Assembly (NCBI GenBank): GCA_028696185.1
Contig: JAQVHL010000013.1
Coordinates: 1-52,511, forward strand
Direction of reading: 5' to 3'
Length of the DNA stretch: 52,511 nucleotides
DNA from: Halothiobacillaceae bacterium
GTDB taxonomy: Bacteria > Pseudomonadota > Gammaproteobacteria > Halothiobacillales > Halothiobacillaceae
Part shown: piece by piece, positions 7,981 through 17,665 of the stretch
Layout of the letters: every line of letters starts with the position of its first letter
How positions within the stretch are numbered: position 1 is the first letter of the stretch
Notes under the pieces: model-generated
Database searches by the model: none
Told to the model about the DNA's origin: nothing
What the model saw: the letters and a program-made list of their open reading frames with translations, nothing else
Position numbers and translations under genes: made by a program

Positions 7981-8250
7981 GCTTTGGGTTATTTTTCTTG
8001 CACAAGCAAGAAAAGTGACTCGCCCGCTTGCGTTGACGCCTGTTTGAAGAGGCAAACATCAAGGCGGGCGAAAAAGGGATCCAACGGTTCTTGAAAGCGG
8101 CTTTAACTGGCTGTTGAACGACTTGATCTTTAGCAAGCGGACAGGCTTGCGCACTGTTTCGCCCGCCTCATGTAACGCACTTCGGACCACCCGAATTGCA
8201 AGCGCGGGCGCCCACTGTCGTCCAACAAACATTTATTTTGTAAACACCCT
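7702..8250. mobile_element. Candidate non-autonomous element bounded by 15-bp inverted repeats
   Basis: AGGGTGTTTACAAAA (7702-7716) is exactly inverted as TTTTGTAAACACCCT at 8236-8250, enclosing 549 bases without a credible gene. The right half also folds: TTTTCTTGC/GCAAGAAAA (7993-8014), TGTTTG/CAAACA (8041-8058), GCAAGC/GCTTGC (8133-8150), and an outer stem AGGCGGGCGAAA/TTTCGCCCGCCT (8062-8168). I see no clear target-site duplication and no transposase. A miniature transposon-like element or a composite of structured repeats are the leading readings. Confidence 0.5.
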
Positions 8251-8283
8251 GACAGGCGGGATGAACGCCCGTTTGTCCGTCCG

Positions 8284-8874
8284 TCAGCGTGTCGGTGGCG
8301 CTTCCTCGCCCCGGATACGCATATCCCTGACCCGCCATTGCCCGGCCTCGTCGCGGCTGAGTTGCAGACTTGCATACTGGTGCAGCGTGGCGCCGGGGGC
8401 CAGCTTTCCATAGCGTTTTTCAAGGGTCTCGCTCAGGCGGCCTTCGCGGGCGGCGTCGCTCAGTGGGCCGTGGCGCAGGGCCAGGGCCAGGCGTTCGGGT
8501 TCGTTTTCGGAGAGCGCCTGTTCGATGATCTTGACCGCCAGCTCCGTATCGACCAGGGCGGTCAACTCATAGGCGATGCGCATGTCCCAGCCGTTTTCCG
8601 TGCGTTGTTCGGATTCGACGTGTAGGGCTCGCAGGGCGAGCAGGCCATCCAGCGGCGCGGCCTGCTCGATGGCCTGTTTTGCGGCGGCCAGCCGTTGCGG
8701 ATCGGGGCCCGGGGTATAGGTGGTCAGAAGAAGGAAAGCGGCCAGGGCGAACAGGGCGGCCCCCCAACGGCCGAGGCGTTGGGGGGCCGCGGGTCCGGGC
8801 TTCGGCCAGACACGGGCGTTCGGGCGAGCCGGCTGTCCCGCGAGGGGACGCCGGTTCGCGGGCTCAGCCCGCAC
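8284..8874 (-). CDS. Unknown protein with one membrane anchor
   Basis: A 196-residue protein not recognised as a named family. Residues about 1-34 are basic and Pro-rich. A single hydrophobic segment follows at about 36-53 (WGAALFALAAFLLLTTY), then a helical domain of about 140 residues (LAAAKQAIEQAAPLDGLLAL) ending RVRDMRIRGEEAPPTR. The topology suggests a cytoplasmic N-terminus with the C-terminal domain in the periplasm. The start is GTG and overlaps the preceding TRAP binding-protein gene by 11 bases, so it is probably translationally coupled to it. The context suggests an accessory of that binding protein, but nothing in the sequence proves it. Confidence 0.75.
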   Translation of the reverse strand: MRAEPANRRPLAGQPARPNARVWPKPGPAAPQRLGRWGAALFALAAFLLLTTYTPGPDPQRLAAAKQAIEQAAPLDGLLALRALHVESEQRTENGWDMRIAYELTALVDTELAVKIIEQALSENEPERLALALRHGPLSDAAREGRLSETLEKRYGKLAPGATLHQYASLQLSRDEAGQWRVRDMRIRGEEAPPTR

Positions 8875-9961
8875 CGGCCTGGATGCCGTCCCTGGCGATC
8901 AGGAAGGCCCGCTCGGACAGGTCGGTCCAGGGACGAACCTGTTCGCGGAAGCCGGTCAAGGATTCGAGGACGCGCCGGGCGAAGGCATCGTTCCGGGCTA
9001 CTTCGTTCAGCACCTCGGTGGACAGCTCGCGCAGGGCGTGGAGCACGTCGTCGGGGAAGCGGCGCAGCTGGACACCGTGTTCCTTGACGAGTACGCGCAG
9101 CGCCGCGTTGTTGCGCGCGGTGAATTCGGCCAGCATGTCGGCATTGGCCAGCTTGCAGGCGCTGAGGACGATGTGCTGCAGGTCGGATGGCAGCTCGACC
9201 AGCGCGGCCTTGTTGATGATCGCCTCCATGGTGCTGCCCGGTTCCTGCCAGCCGGGGTAGTAGTAGAAGCGTGCGGCTTTGTACAGGCCGAAGGCCAGAT
9301 CGTTGTAAGGGCCGACCCATTCGGTGGCGTCGATGGTGCCGTTCTTCAGGGCGTTGAACAGCTCGCCGCCGGGAATGTTGACCGAGGTGCCGCCGGCACG
9401 GGTCAGCACTTCGCCGCCCAGGCCGGGGATGCGCATCTTCAGGCCCTTGAGATCCTCCAGCGAGTTGATTTCTCGGTTGAACCAGCCGCCCATCTGCACG
9501 CCGGTATTGCCGCCGGGCAGGGGAACAAGGTTGAAGGGGGCGTAGAGCTCCTGCCACAGTTCCAGACCGCCGCCGTAGAACAACCAGGCGTTCATTTCCT
9601 GGGCGGTGAGGCCGAAGGGAACCGAGGCGAAAAACTGCGCGGCGGCGTGCTTGCCTTTCCAGTAGTAGGCCGCGCCGTGTCCCATCTGAGCGGTGCCCTT
9701 GGAGACGGTGTCGAAGACTTCAAAGGCCGGCACCAGCTCACCGGCACCATAGACTTTGACCTTGAGGCGGCCGTTGCTCATCTCGTTGATGTAGCGTGCG
9801 ATATTTTCCGCGCCGGTGCCCAGGCCGGGGAAGTTCTTGGGCCAGGTGGTGACCATCTTCCATTCGATGGGACGTTCGCTTGCGGCCTTGACCGCAGGGG
9901 AAGCAAGGGCGACACCCAGCGCGCCGGCACCGACGCGGGTGAGAAACTGGCGGCGGCTCAT
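8864..9961 (-). CDS. TRAP transporter substrate-binding protein, TakP-like (second of tandem pair)
   Basis: A 365-residue periplasmic solute-binding protein of the DctP superfamily. The N-terminus MSRRQFLTRVGAGALGVALA then SPAVKA is a twin-arginine signal with a probable cut after about residue 26. The mature part contains WKMVTTWPKNFPGLGTGAEN, YGAGELVPAFEVFD, GGNTGVQMGGWFNREI and GTIDATEWVGPYNDLAFG, close to TakP, the 2-oxoacid-binding TRAP protein of Rhodobacter. It overlaps the upstream paralogue by ATGA. The two proteins share most of their core, so this is a tandem duplication. No DctQ or DctM membrane subunits are in the window. Confidence 0.93.
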   Translation of the reverse strand: MSRRQFLTRVGAGALGVALASPAVKAASERPIEWKMVTTWPKNFPGLGTGAENIARYINEMSNGRLKVKVYGAGELVPAFEVFDTVSKGTAQMGHGAAYYWKGKHAAAQFFASVPFGLTAQEMNAWLFYGGGLELWQELYAPFNLVPLPGGNTGVQMGGWFNREINSLEDLKGLKMRIPGLGGEVLTRAGGTSVNIPGGELFNALKNGTIDATEWVGPYNDLAFGLYKAARFYYYPGWQEPGSTMEAIINKAALVELPSDLQHIVLSACKLANADMLAEFTARNNAALRVLVKEHGVQLRRFPDDVLHALRELSTEVLNEVARNDAFARRVLESLTGFREQVRPWTDLSERAFLIARDGIQAGAG

Positions 9962-11100
9962 GCGTTATCTCCTTTGGTGCCGGGCAGGCCATCGCGGGCA
10001 ATCAGATAGGCCAGCTCCGAGATGTCTGTCCAGCCACGCACCTGTTCAAGAAAGCCCATCAGCGAGTCATGCACCCGGCGGGAGAACGGGTCGCGTGCGG
10101 CGATTTCTTCCATCACCTGGAGGGTGGTGTTGCGCAGGGCGGTGAGTACATCGTCGGGGAAGCGCCGCACCGGCACGCCGTGCTGGTTGAGCAGGGTTTC
10201 AAGCGACGCATGATTGCGTGCGGTGTACTCAGCCAGCATGTCGGCATTGGCCAGCTTGCAGGCATTGAGCACGATATGCCGCAGGTCGGGCGGCAGGCCA
10301 TCCAGCGCCTGTTTGTTGATGAAGGCTTCGACGGTGCTGCCGGGTTCGTGCCAGCCAGGCGCGTAGTAGTACTTGGCGACCTTGTGGAAACCGAAGGCCA
10401 GATCGTTGTAGGGCGCGACCCATTCGGCGGCGTCGATGGTGCCGTTTTGCAGGGCCATGAAGAGTTCGGCTCCCGGGAGGTTGACGGCCGTGACGCCCAC
10501 ACGGGTCAGCACCTCGCCGCCCAGGCCGGGGATGCGCATCTTCAGGCCCTTGAGGTCGGCCAGCGAGCGGATTTCGCGGTTGAACCAGCCGCCCATCTGC
10601 ACGCCACTGTTGCCGCCGGGCATGGGGACGAGGTTGAAAGGAGCGTAGAGCTCCTGCCATAGCTCCAACCCCCCACCGTAGAACAGCCAGGCGTTCATTT
10701 CCTGGGCGGTGAGGCCGAAGGGGACTGTGGTGAAGTACTGTGTGGCCTCGTGTTTGCCTTTCCAGTAATAGGAGCCGCCGCCGTGACCGATCTGTGCGGT
10801 GTTGCGTGACACGGCGTCGAAGGTTTCAAAGGCTGGAACCAGCTCGCCCGCACCATAGACCTTGACGCTGAGGCGCCCGCCGCTGAGTTCGTTGATGTAA
10901 CGCGCGATGTTTTCGGCCCCGGTGCCCAGGCCGGGAAAATTCTTCGGTGCGGCGCTGACCAGCTTCCAGTGAATGACTTCGCCGGAGGCGGTGGCTTTTT
11001 GTGCCGGGGCGTTCTCGTCCTTCTTGCCGCAGCCGGTGAGTGCGGCGGTCCCGGCAAGGGCGCCCAGTCCGGCGTGGGTGAGGAAGTCTCGTCGTTGCAT
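9958..11100 (-). CDS. TRAP transporter substrate-binding lipoprotein, TakP-like (first of tandem pair)
   Basis: A 380-residue paralogue of the next gene on the strand. Its N-terminus MQRRDFLTHAGLGALAGTAA then LTGCG combines a twin-arginine motif (RRDF at 3-6) with a lipobox LTGC (Cys24), so it should be exported folded and lipid-anchored, unlike its soluble partner. Core motifs are the same: NFPGLGTGAENIARYINELS, YGAGELVPAFETFD, GGNSGVQMGGWFNREI and GTIDAAEWVAPYNDLAFG. AAAGGA lies 8 bases before the ATG. It starts 22 bases after the uvrD stop, so uvrD, both binding proteins and the membrane-anchored unknown may form one transcript. Substrate is inferred only from TakP likeness (oxo- or carboxylic acid). 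Confidence 0.93.
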   Translation of the reverse strand: MQRRDFLTHAGLGALAGTAALTGCGKKDENAPAQKATASGEVIHWKLVSAAPKNFPGLGTGAENIARYINELSGGRLSVKVYGAGELVPAFETFDAVSRNTAQIGHGGGSYYWKGKHEATQYFTTVPFGLTAQEMNAWLFYGGGLELWQELYAPFNLVPMPGGNSGVQMGGWFNREIRSLADLKGLKMRIPGLGGEVLTRVGVTAVNLPGAELFMALQNGTIDAAEWVAPYNDLAFGFHKVAKYYYAPGWHEPGSTVEAFINKQALDGLPPDLRHIVLNACKLANADMLAEYTARNHASLETLLNQHGVPVRRFPDDVLTALRNTTLQVMEEIAARDPFSRRVHDSLMGFLEQVRGWTDISELAYLIARDGLPGTKGDNA

Positions 11101-11122
11101 GGCGCTGTCCTTTGTGGCGTGC

Positions 11123-13282
11123 TCAGGCGGCGGTCAGGTTGGCATAGGCGAGGATCAGCCACTTGCTGCCCTCGCGTCCGAAATTCACATGCACACGGGC
11201 ATGCTCGCCCGCGCCCTCGTGGCCGATGATGACGCCCTCGCCGAATTTGGGGTGGCGTACCGATTGGCCGATGCGGAACCCGCTTCCGGTCTGTGCCTGG
11301 GCGGGCGGGCTCCAGACCGGGCGGCTGATCTGGGCGCGCGGACGGACATCGCGTAGCAGCGACGCCGGAATCTCGCCGACAAAACGCGAGGCCTGTGGGT
11401 AGGTGTCGCGTCCATGCAGGCGGCGGTGTTCGGTGGTGGTCAGCACCAGTTGTTCGCGGGCGCGGGTGATGCCAACGTAGGCCAGCCGACGCTCTTCTTC
11501 CAGCCGTCCCGGCTCGTCGATGGACATCTGGTGCGGGAACAGCCCTTCTTCCATGCCGACCATGAAAACGAGCGGAAATTCCAGTCCCTTGGCCGAGTGC
11601 AGGGTCATCATCTGCACACAGTCTTCCCAGGCCTGCCCCTGTGCCTCACCGGCCTCAAGGCTGGCGTGGGCGAGGAAGGCATCCAGCGGGCGCATGCCGG
11701 CGTGCATTTCATCATCGGGAGCGAATCCTCGCGCGGCATTGGCCAGTTCCTCGATGTTTTCGGCCTTGGCCTCGCCGCGATCCCCGCTCTTGTCGTTGCG
11801 GTACATCTCCAGCAGGCCGCTCTTGTCGGCAAGGTACTGAACCTGTTCTTCCAGCGTGAGCTCGCGGGTGGCTTCGCTCAGCGATTCCAGAAGGGCGAGG
11901 AAACCGCGCAGGGCACCCGCCGCGCGGGCGGGCAGGACGCCGGTCGAGAGCAGTACCATGGCCGTCTGCCAGAGCGAGGCGCCGTGGTGGCGGGCCTGTT
12001 CGCGCAGGGTTTCCAGGGTTTTCTCGCCAATGCCGCGCGCGGGGGTGTTGACCACGCGCTCGAAGGCGGCATCGTCGTCGCGGTTGGCAATCAGGCGCAG
12101 ATAGGCCAGCATGTCGCGGATTTCCGCGCGCTCGAAAAAGCGCAGGCCGCCGTAGATGCGGTAAGGCAGGCGCGCGCGGATCAGCGCGTCTTCCAGCACG
12201 CGCGACTGGGCGTTGGAGCGGTAGAGAATGGCCGCCTCGCCGCGCGCACGGCCGGATTCGGTCCATTTGCGCAGGCGTTCGGTGACAAATTGTGCCTCGT
12301 CGTGCTCGTTGTAGGCGCTGTAATAATCAATGGGGGCGCCATCCTCGCCCTCGGTCCACAGGCTCTTGCCCAGGCGGCCCTGGTTGTGGGCGATCACCGC
12401 GTTGGCTGCGGCGAGGATGGTCCCCGTTGAGCGGTAGTTCTGCTCCAGGCGCACCAGATGCGTGCCGGGGAAGTCGCGCGAGAAATGCTGGATATGCTCG
12501 ATGCGCGCGCCGCGCCAGCCGTAGATCGACTGGTCGTCGTCACCGACCGCGAAGACCGGCACGCTCTCGCCGGCCAGAAGGCGCAGCCAGGCATATTGCA
12601 AGCTGTTGCTGTCCTGGAACTCGTCCACCAGCAGGTGGCGGAAACGCTGGCGGTAATGTTCAAGCAAGGGCGGGTTGTCGCGCAAAAGCTCCACCGCGCG
12701 AAGCAGCAGCTCGGAAAAATCCACCAGCCCGGAACGGCGGCATACGGCCTCGTAGTCTTGGTACAGCGTGATGAACTGCCGCTGGATGGGGTCGCCGTTG
12801 TCCGGGATCGACGCGGGACGTATGCCTTCTTCCTTGCGTGCGCCGATATATCCGGCCACAAGCTTGGCCGGCCAGCGTGCGTCGTCCAGCCCCGCTTCGC
12901 GCACGATGCGCTTGACCAGACGTAACTGGTCGTCGGCATCGAGAATCTGGAAGGATTGCGGCAGCCCGGCTTCCTGCCAGTGCTGGCGCAGCAGGCGATG
13001 CGAGAGGCCATGGAAGGTGCCTATCCACAGCCCGCTGGTTGGCCGGGTCAGCAAAGCCTCCACCCGCGCCCGCATTTCGGCGGCGGCCTTGTTGGTGAAG
13101 GTCACCGCCAGAATCGACCAGGGTGAGAGCCCCATGACCTCCACCTGCCAGGCAAGGCGGTGGGTGAGTACGCGGGTCTTGCCGCTGCCAGCGCCCGCCA
13201 GAACGAGCGTGGCGCGCGCGGGACTGGTCACCGCTTCGAGCTGGGCGGAGTTGAGCGGGGCGAGAATGTGATCCTGTGACAT
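11123..13282 (-). CDS. uvrD: DNA helicase II (UvrD)
   Basis: Superfamily 1A 3'-5' helicase for nucleotide-excision and mismatch repair; 719 residues, close to the usual 720. Visible motifs are the Q-motif and Walker A (LNSAQLEAV, then LAGAGSGKTRVL), AVTFTNKAAAEMR (Ia), VDEFQDSN (II), VGDDDQSIYGWRGA (III), LEQNYRST (IV), MTLHSAKGLEFPLVFMVGME (V) and RRLAYVGITRARE (VI). The C-terminus carries the Tudor-like stretch RIGQSVRHPKFGEGVIIG that binds RNA polymerase in UvrD/PcrA proteins. I start at MSQDHILAPLNSAQ (13282) rather than 17 codons earlier, because this matches the family's N-terminus. Confidence 0.97.
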   Translation of the reverse strand: MSQDHILAPLNSAQLEAVTSPARATLVLAGAGSGKTRVLTHRLAWQVEVMGLSPWSILAVTFTNKAAAEMRARVEALLTRPTSGLWIGTFHGLSHRLLRQHWQEAGLPQSFQILDADDQLRLVKRIVREAGLDDARWPAKLVAGYIGARKEEGIRPASIPDNGDPIQRQFITLYQDYEAVCRRSGLVDFSELLLRAVELLRDNPPLLEHYRQRFRHLLVDEFQDSNSLQYAWLRLLAGESVPVFAVGDDDQSIYGWRGARIEHIQHFSRDFPGTHLVRLEQNYRSTGTILAAANAVIAHNQGRLGKSLWTEGEDGAPIDYYSAYNEHDEAQFVTERLRKWTESGRARGEAAILYRSNAQSRVLEDALIRARLPYRIYGGLRFFERAEIRDMLAYLRLIANRDDDAAFERVVNTPARGIGEKTLETLREQARHHGASLWQTAMVLLSTGVLPARAAGALRGFLALLESLSEATRELTLEEQVQYLADKSGLLEMYRNDKSGDRGEAKAENIEELANAARGFAPDDEMHAGMRPLDAFLAHASLEAGEAQGQAWEDCVQMMTLHSAKGLEFPLVFMVGMEEGLFPHQMSIDEPGRLEEERRLAYVGITRAREQLVLTTTEHRRLHGRDTYPQASRFVGEIPASLLRDVRPRAQISRPVWSPPAQAQTGSGFRIGQSVRHPKFGEGVIIGHEGAGEHARVHVNFGREGSKWLILAYANLTAA

Positions 13283-13367
13283 GGGGCGGCATTGTAACGC
13301 AAACCTGTCCCCGGTTTCGGGGGTAAAATCCACGATTTCCGGCAGAAAATAACGAGGAAACGAGACG

Positions 13368-13685
13368 ATGACGGCCAGCCGTCCCGAAATCGGCGATTAC
13401 CTTGCGCTGATGCGCCTGTACGGTGGTCGGCGCATTCATGCCCTTGAAGTGGAGGATGTCACCCTGCTGTTCGAGCAGACACTACGCCTGCTCGCGCGTG
13501 CTTCCCCTTTCAATGATACCCTGCCGCCGCCGTTCCACGAGGATGCCCGCCGCCATGTGGCTGGCGATGCCGCCTTGCGCGAGCGGCTGGCGGACAATGA
13601 AATCCGTCAGTTCTTTCTCTCCGATCTGTATGACTACATTCACCTCATGCAACTGCGTGCTGAACGGGCAGAGAACGGATTTTGA
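13368..13685 (+). CDS. Unknown 105-residue protein divergent from uvrD
   Basis: A small soluble protein, MTASRPEIGDYLALMRLYGG through LYDYIHLMQLRAERAENGF, with mostly amphipathic helical sequence, no signal peptide and no membrane segment. I do not recognise it. It is supported by an initiation region with GAGG a few bases before the ATG, by codon use like its neighbours, and by filling the divergent slot upstream of uvrD. The repeated YGG.RIHAL and FFLSDLYDYIHLM stretches look conserved in character. No function can be inferred. Confidence 0.7.
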   Translation: MTASRPEIGDYLALMRLYGGRRIHALEVEDVTLLFEQTLRLLARASPFNDTLPPPFHEDARRHVAGDAALRERLADNEIRQFFLSDLYDYIHLMQLRAERAENGF

Positions 13686-13789
13686 AGGTCCGTCAGGGGG
13701 CAAAAGGAAGGTTTTCTTGAAATCTGGCGCCGAACTGAACGAAGGGGGCGCTTCCCTCCGCCCACGCTCGTCCATTGGGTAAACACCCT
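13686..13789 (-). repeat. Degenerate relative of the AGGGTGTTTAC repeat
   Basis: Read on the minus strand, this gap begins AGGGTGTTTACCC (from 13789) and continues with TGGACGAGCGTGGGCG. That matches in order the right end of the 7702-8250 element read inward: AGGGTGTTTACA, then TTGGACGACAGTGGGCG. The rest is diverged. It appears to be a decayed end of the same element between two convergent genes. Confidence 0.45.
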
Positions 13790-13806
13790 TAAACGCGTGC
13801 CGAGCC

Positions 13807-15477
13807 TCAGCGGCGCAGGCCGCTCAGGATGAGCAGGATGCCGCCGATGCTCAGCACCCAGGCATCGCCCGGAGCGCCGCCGAGCAGGGGCAGGGGGGCG
13901 TGGCCATCCAGGCCCTTGATGAGGAAGGCGCTGACAATCAATGCGGCGCCGATTACCACGCTGCCATGACGCAGGCGCGATTCGCGCATCTCCTCGCGCA
14001 GGCGGCGGATTTCATCGCGCTGTTCGCGCAGGGCTTCGGCCTGCCGCTCGCCGGCGCGCAGGGCGGCCAGGGTGAGGCGTGGCAGGGCGGGCAGGTGTTC
14101 CAGGAGGGCGGGCCATTCGTTACGCAGGCCACGCCATACCGCCGCCGGGCCGAGCCGGTCGCGCATCCAGCGTTCGATGAATGGTTTGGCGGTCTGCCAC
14201 AGGTCGAGCTCCGGGTAAAGCTGCCGGCCCAGGCCTTCGATGGCGAGCAGGGTCTTTTGCAGCAGCACGAGTTGTGGCTGGACTTCCATGTTGAAGCGCC
14301 GTGCGGTCTGGAACAGGCGCAGCAGGAAGTGGCCGAAGGAGATGTCCTTGAGCGGCTTCTGGAAGATCGGTTCGCAGACCGTGCGGATGGCGGATTCGAA
14401 TTCCTCGACGCGGGTGTGGGCCGGTACCCAGCCGGATTCGAGGTGCAGTTCGGCGACGCGGCGGTAATCGCGGTTGAAGAAGGCGTGGAAGTTTTCCGCG
14501 AGGTAGCGCTGGTCTTCGGGGGTCAGGCTGCCGACGATGCCAAAATCCACCGCCATGTACTGCGGGTCCTGCGGGTGGGCCGGATTGACGAAGATATTTC
14601 CCGGGTGCATGTCGCCGTGAAAGAAATTGTGCACGAATACCTGGGTGAAGAAGATTTCCACCCCACGTTCGGCAAGTTTCCTGAGGTCGATGCCGGCCTC
14701 GGTGAGCTGCGCGGTGCGGCTGATCGGGATGCCGAAGATGCGTTCCTGCACCAGCACCTTCTCGCGGCAGAGCTCCCAGTGGATGGCGGGGATGTAGAGC
14801 AGGGGAGAGTTCTCGAAATGACGACGGATTTCGGCGGCATTGGCGGCTTCGCGCATCAAATCCAGTTCGTCCATCAGGGTCTTGTCGAATTCCTGCACGA
14901 CTTCCACCGGGTGCAGGCGCGGCCCTTCGGCCCAGTAGCGTTGTGCGAGTCCGGCAATGGTGTAGAGGATTTCCAGATCGCGGCGGATGCGGCGTTCGAT
15001 GTCGGGGCGCACCACCTTGACCACGACCTCACGTCCGTCGAGCAGGCGGGCGGCGTGGACCTGCGCGATGGAGGCCGAGGCCAGGGGCGTGCTGTCGAAG
15101 TGCTCGAATACCCGTTCCAGCGGCAGCTGGCCATAGGCCTGCTCGATGCGTCGGCGGGCTTCGGCGCCGGGGAAGGGGCGTACTTTGTCCTGCAGGACAG
15201 TCAGCGCTTCGGCGATGTCTTCCGGCAGCAGATCCTTGCGGGTGGAGAGCATCTGCCCGAACTTGACGAAGATCGGCCCCAGCTCTTCCAGCGCGCGGCG
15301 GATACGTTCTCCCCGGGGGACGCGACGGGTGGAGCCGAACCAGAACCACGGGGAGACGTAGCGCATGAAGCGCAGTGGGCGGAACAGGTGGGTGGCGAGA
15401 ATGACCTCATCCAGCCCGTGACGCAGGAGCACGAAATTGATGTGGATCAGGCGCAGGATCAGGCCGGGACGCAGCAT
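13807..15477 (-). CDS. ubiB: UbiB, ATPase-like kinase-fold protein of ubiquinone synthesis
   Basis: A 556-residue member of the ABC1/ADCK/UbiB family required for aerobic ubiquinone synthesis. The hallmark KxGQ motif is in FVKFGQMLSTRKDLLPEDIA. The Ala-rich loop is LASASIAQVHAARL, and kinase-like motifs appear at HNFFHGDMHPGNIFV (catalytic loop) and VDFGIVG (metal-binding DFG). Two C-terminal hydrophobic segments, VVIGAALIVSAFLI and WVLSIGGILLILSGL, anchor it in the inner membrane. It follows ubiJ after 3 bases. An aerobic or microaerobic quinone-dependent chain fits the nearby sulfide:quinone reductase. Confidence 0.96.
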   Translation of the reverse strand: MLRPGLILRLIHINFVLLRHGLDEVILATHLFRPLRFMRYVSPWFWFGSTRRVPRGERIRRALEELGPIFVKFGQMLSTRKDLLPEDIAEALTVLQDKVRPFPGAEARRRIEQAYGQLPLERVFEHFDSTPLASASIAQVHAARLLDGREVVVKVVRPDIERRIRRDLEILYTIAGLAQRYWAEGPRLHPVEVVQEFDKTLMDELDLMREAANAAEIRRHFENSPLLYIPAIHWELCREKVLVQERIFGIPISRTAQLTEAGIDLRKLAERGVEIFFTQVFVHNFFHGDMHPGNIFVNPAHPQDPQYMAVDFGIVGSLTPEDQRYLAENFHAFFNRDYRRVAELHLESGWVPAHTRVEEFESAIRTVCEPIFQKPLKDISFGHFLLRLFQTARRFNMEVQPQLVLLQKTLLAIEGLGRQLYPELDLWQTAKPFIERWMRDRLGPAAVWRGLRNEWPALLEHLPALPRLTLAALRAGERQAEALREQRDEIRRLREEMRESRLRHGSVVIGAALIVSAFLIKGLDGHAPLPLLGGAPGDAWVLSIGGILLILSGLRR

Positions 15478-15480
15478 GGG

Positions 15481-16104
15481 TCAGTCACGCTCCGCCAGGG
15501 TGCGGTCGAGCCGTGCGATGCGTTCATCCAGGCGTTCGACGTCCTCGCGCAGCCGGTCCACACCGTCGAGGAAGCCATCGGTTTCCTCGCGGCCAGGGCT
15601 CAGGCGGGTTTCCTCGCGCAGGTATTCCCCGCCGTCCAGGGCCCGGTGATCGAGTGTGCGCGCCGCCCAGCTGTTCAGGGCGCGCAGGCGGCTTCCCAGG
15701 CTATGGGCCAGGGCATCGCCGAGGTGGCGGGAGAGGGCCTCTTCCCAGTCCGGGTCGAGTTCGGCCAGGGTGCGGGCAAAGCGTGCGCCCAGTGCGGCAT
15801 CGCCTTCAAAGCGCAGATCCTGGGTGAAGGCGCCATCGGCGGGATGGGCGCGCAAGGGCAGGCGCAACAGGCCGAAGGGCGAGATGACCAGGGTGGCATC
15901 GCTCAGGCCTTCGTGACGTCCCATCAGGTACAGTCCGTCGTTTCCCGGTAGCAGAAAGATATTGACGGGCATCGGACCGTCGAAACGAACACCGATGACC
16001 CGGCCGCTGAATTCCGCCAGGCGCTGGGCAGCATCCTCGTCCAGGGCAATCAGGCGATTGAGGCCGCTTTCCAGCGCGGCGGTCAGCAGGATGGGCAGAT
16101 GCAC
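15481..16104 (-). CDS. ubiJ: UbiJ, SCP2-domain ubiquinone-synthesis accessory factor
   Basis: Lipid-binding scaffold of the ubiquinone biosynthesis complex. I start at GTG 16104 (VHLPILLTAALESGLNRLIA, first residue read as Met), giving 207 residues: AGGAG lies 8 bases upstream and this matches the usual UbiJ beginning. An upstream in-frame ATG at 16179 adds 25 residues that do not resemble the family. An SCP2-like domain covers roughly residues 15-110 (FDGPMPVNIFLLPGNDGLYL), and the C-terminus is a coiled coil (DGVDRLREDVERLDERIARL). ubiE, often next to ubiJ-ubiB, is absent here. Confidence 0.92.
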   Translation of the reverse strand: MHLPILLTAALESGLNRLIALDEDAAQRLAEFSGRVIGVRFDGPMPVNIFLLPGNDGLYLMGRHEGLSDATLVISPFGLLRLPLRAHPADGAFTQDLRFEGDAALGARFARTLAELDPDWEEALSRHLGDALAHSLGSRLRALNSWAARTLDHRALDGGEYLREETRLSPGREETDGFLDGVDRLREDVERLDERIARLDRTLAERD

Positions 16105-16191
16105 CTTGGCAACTCCTGGCGGTGTGGATGCGGGCGAGAGTACCCGAGCGCGGCGGGTCTTGGAAGAGCAGGGGGCCAAGGCGGCGGGGAT

Positions 16192-16217
16192 GAAAAACGC
16201 CCGGCGGGGCCGGGCGT
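16192..16217 (-). terminator. Rho-independent terminator after sqr
   Basis: On the minus strand, ACGCCCGG and CCGGGCGT form an 8-bp stem around a 5-base loop, directly followed by a run of T (GGGCGTTTTTC). It begins 35 bases after the sqr stop codon and separates sqr from ubiJ. Confidence 0.75.
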
Positions 16218-16251
16218 GTCGGGTGGTCCATCGCGGAGGATGAACGGAGGC

Positions 16252-17574
<1,323 letters not shown>

Positions 17575-17665
17575 TCACGTCGAAGAGTAAAATTTCAATT
17601 TGCTGATGCTAGCACAGCATTTCGGGGCCGCAAGTCGAGCCTGCTTTTTGTATATTCAAATTAAT

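Noticed and set aside
7612-8094. Frames on both strands across the repeat and inverted-repeat element
   Set aside because: None is preserved between the two repeat copies, none has a good initiation site, and the hairpins explain the conservation better.
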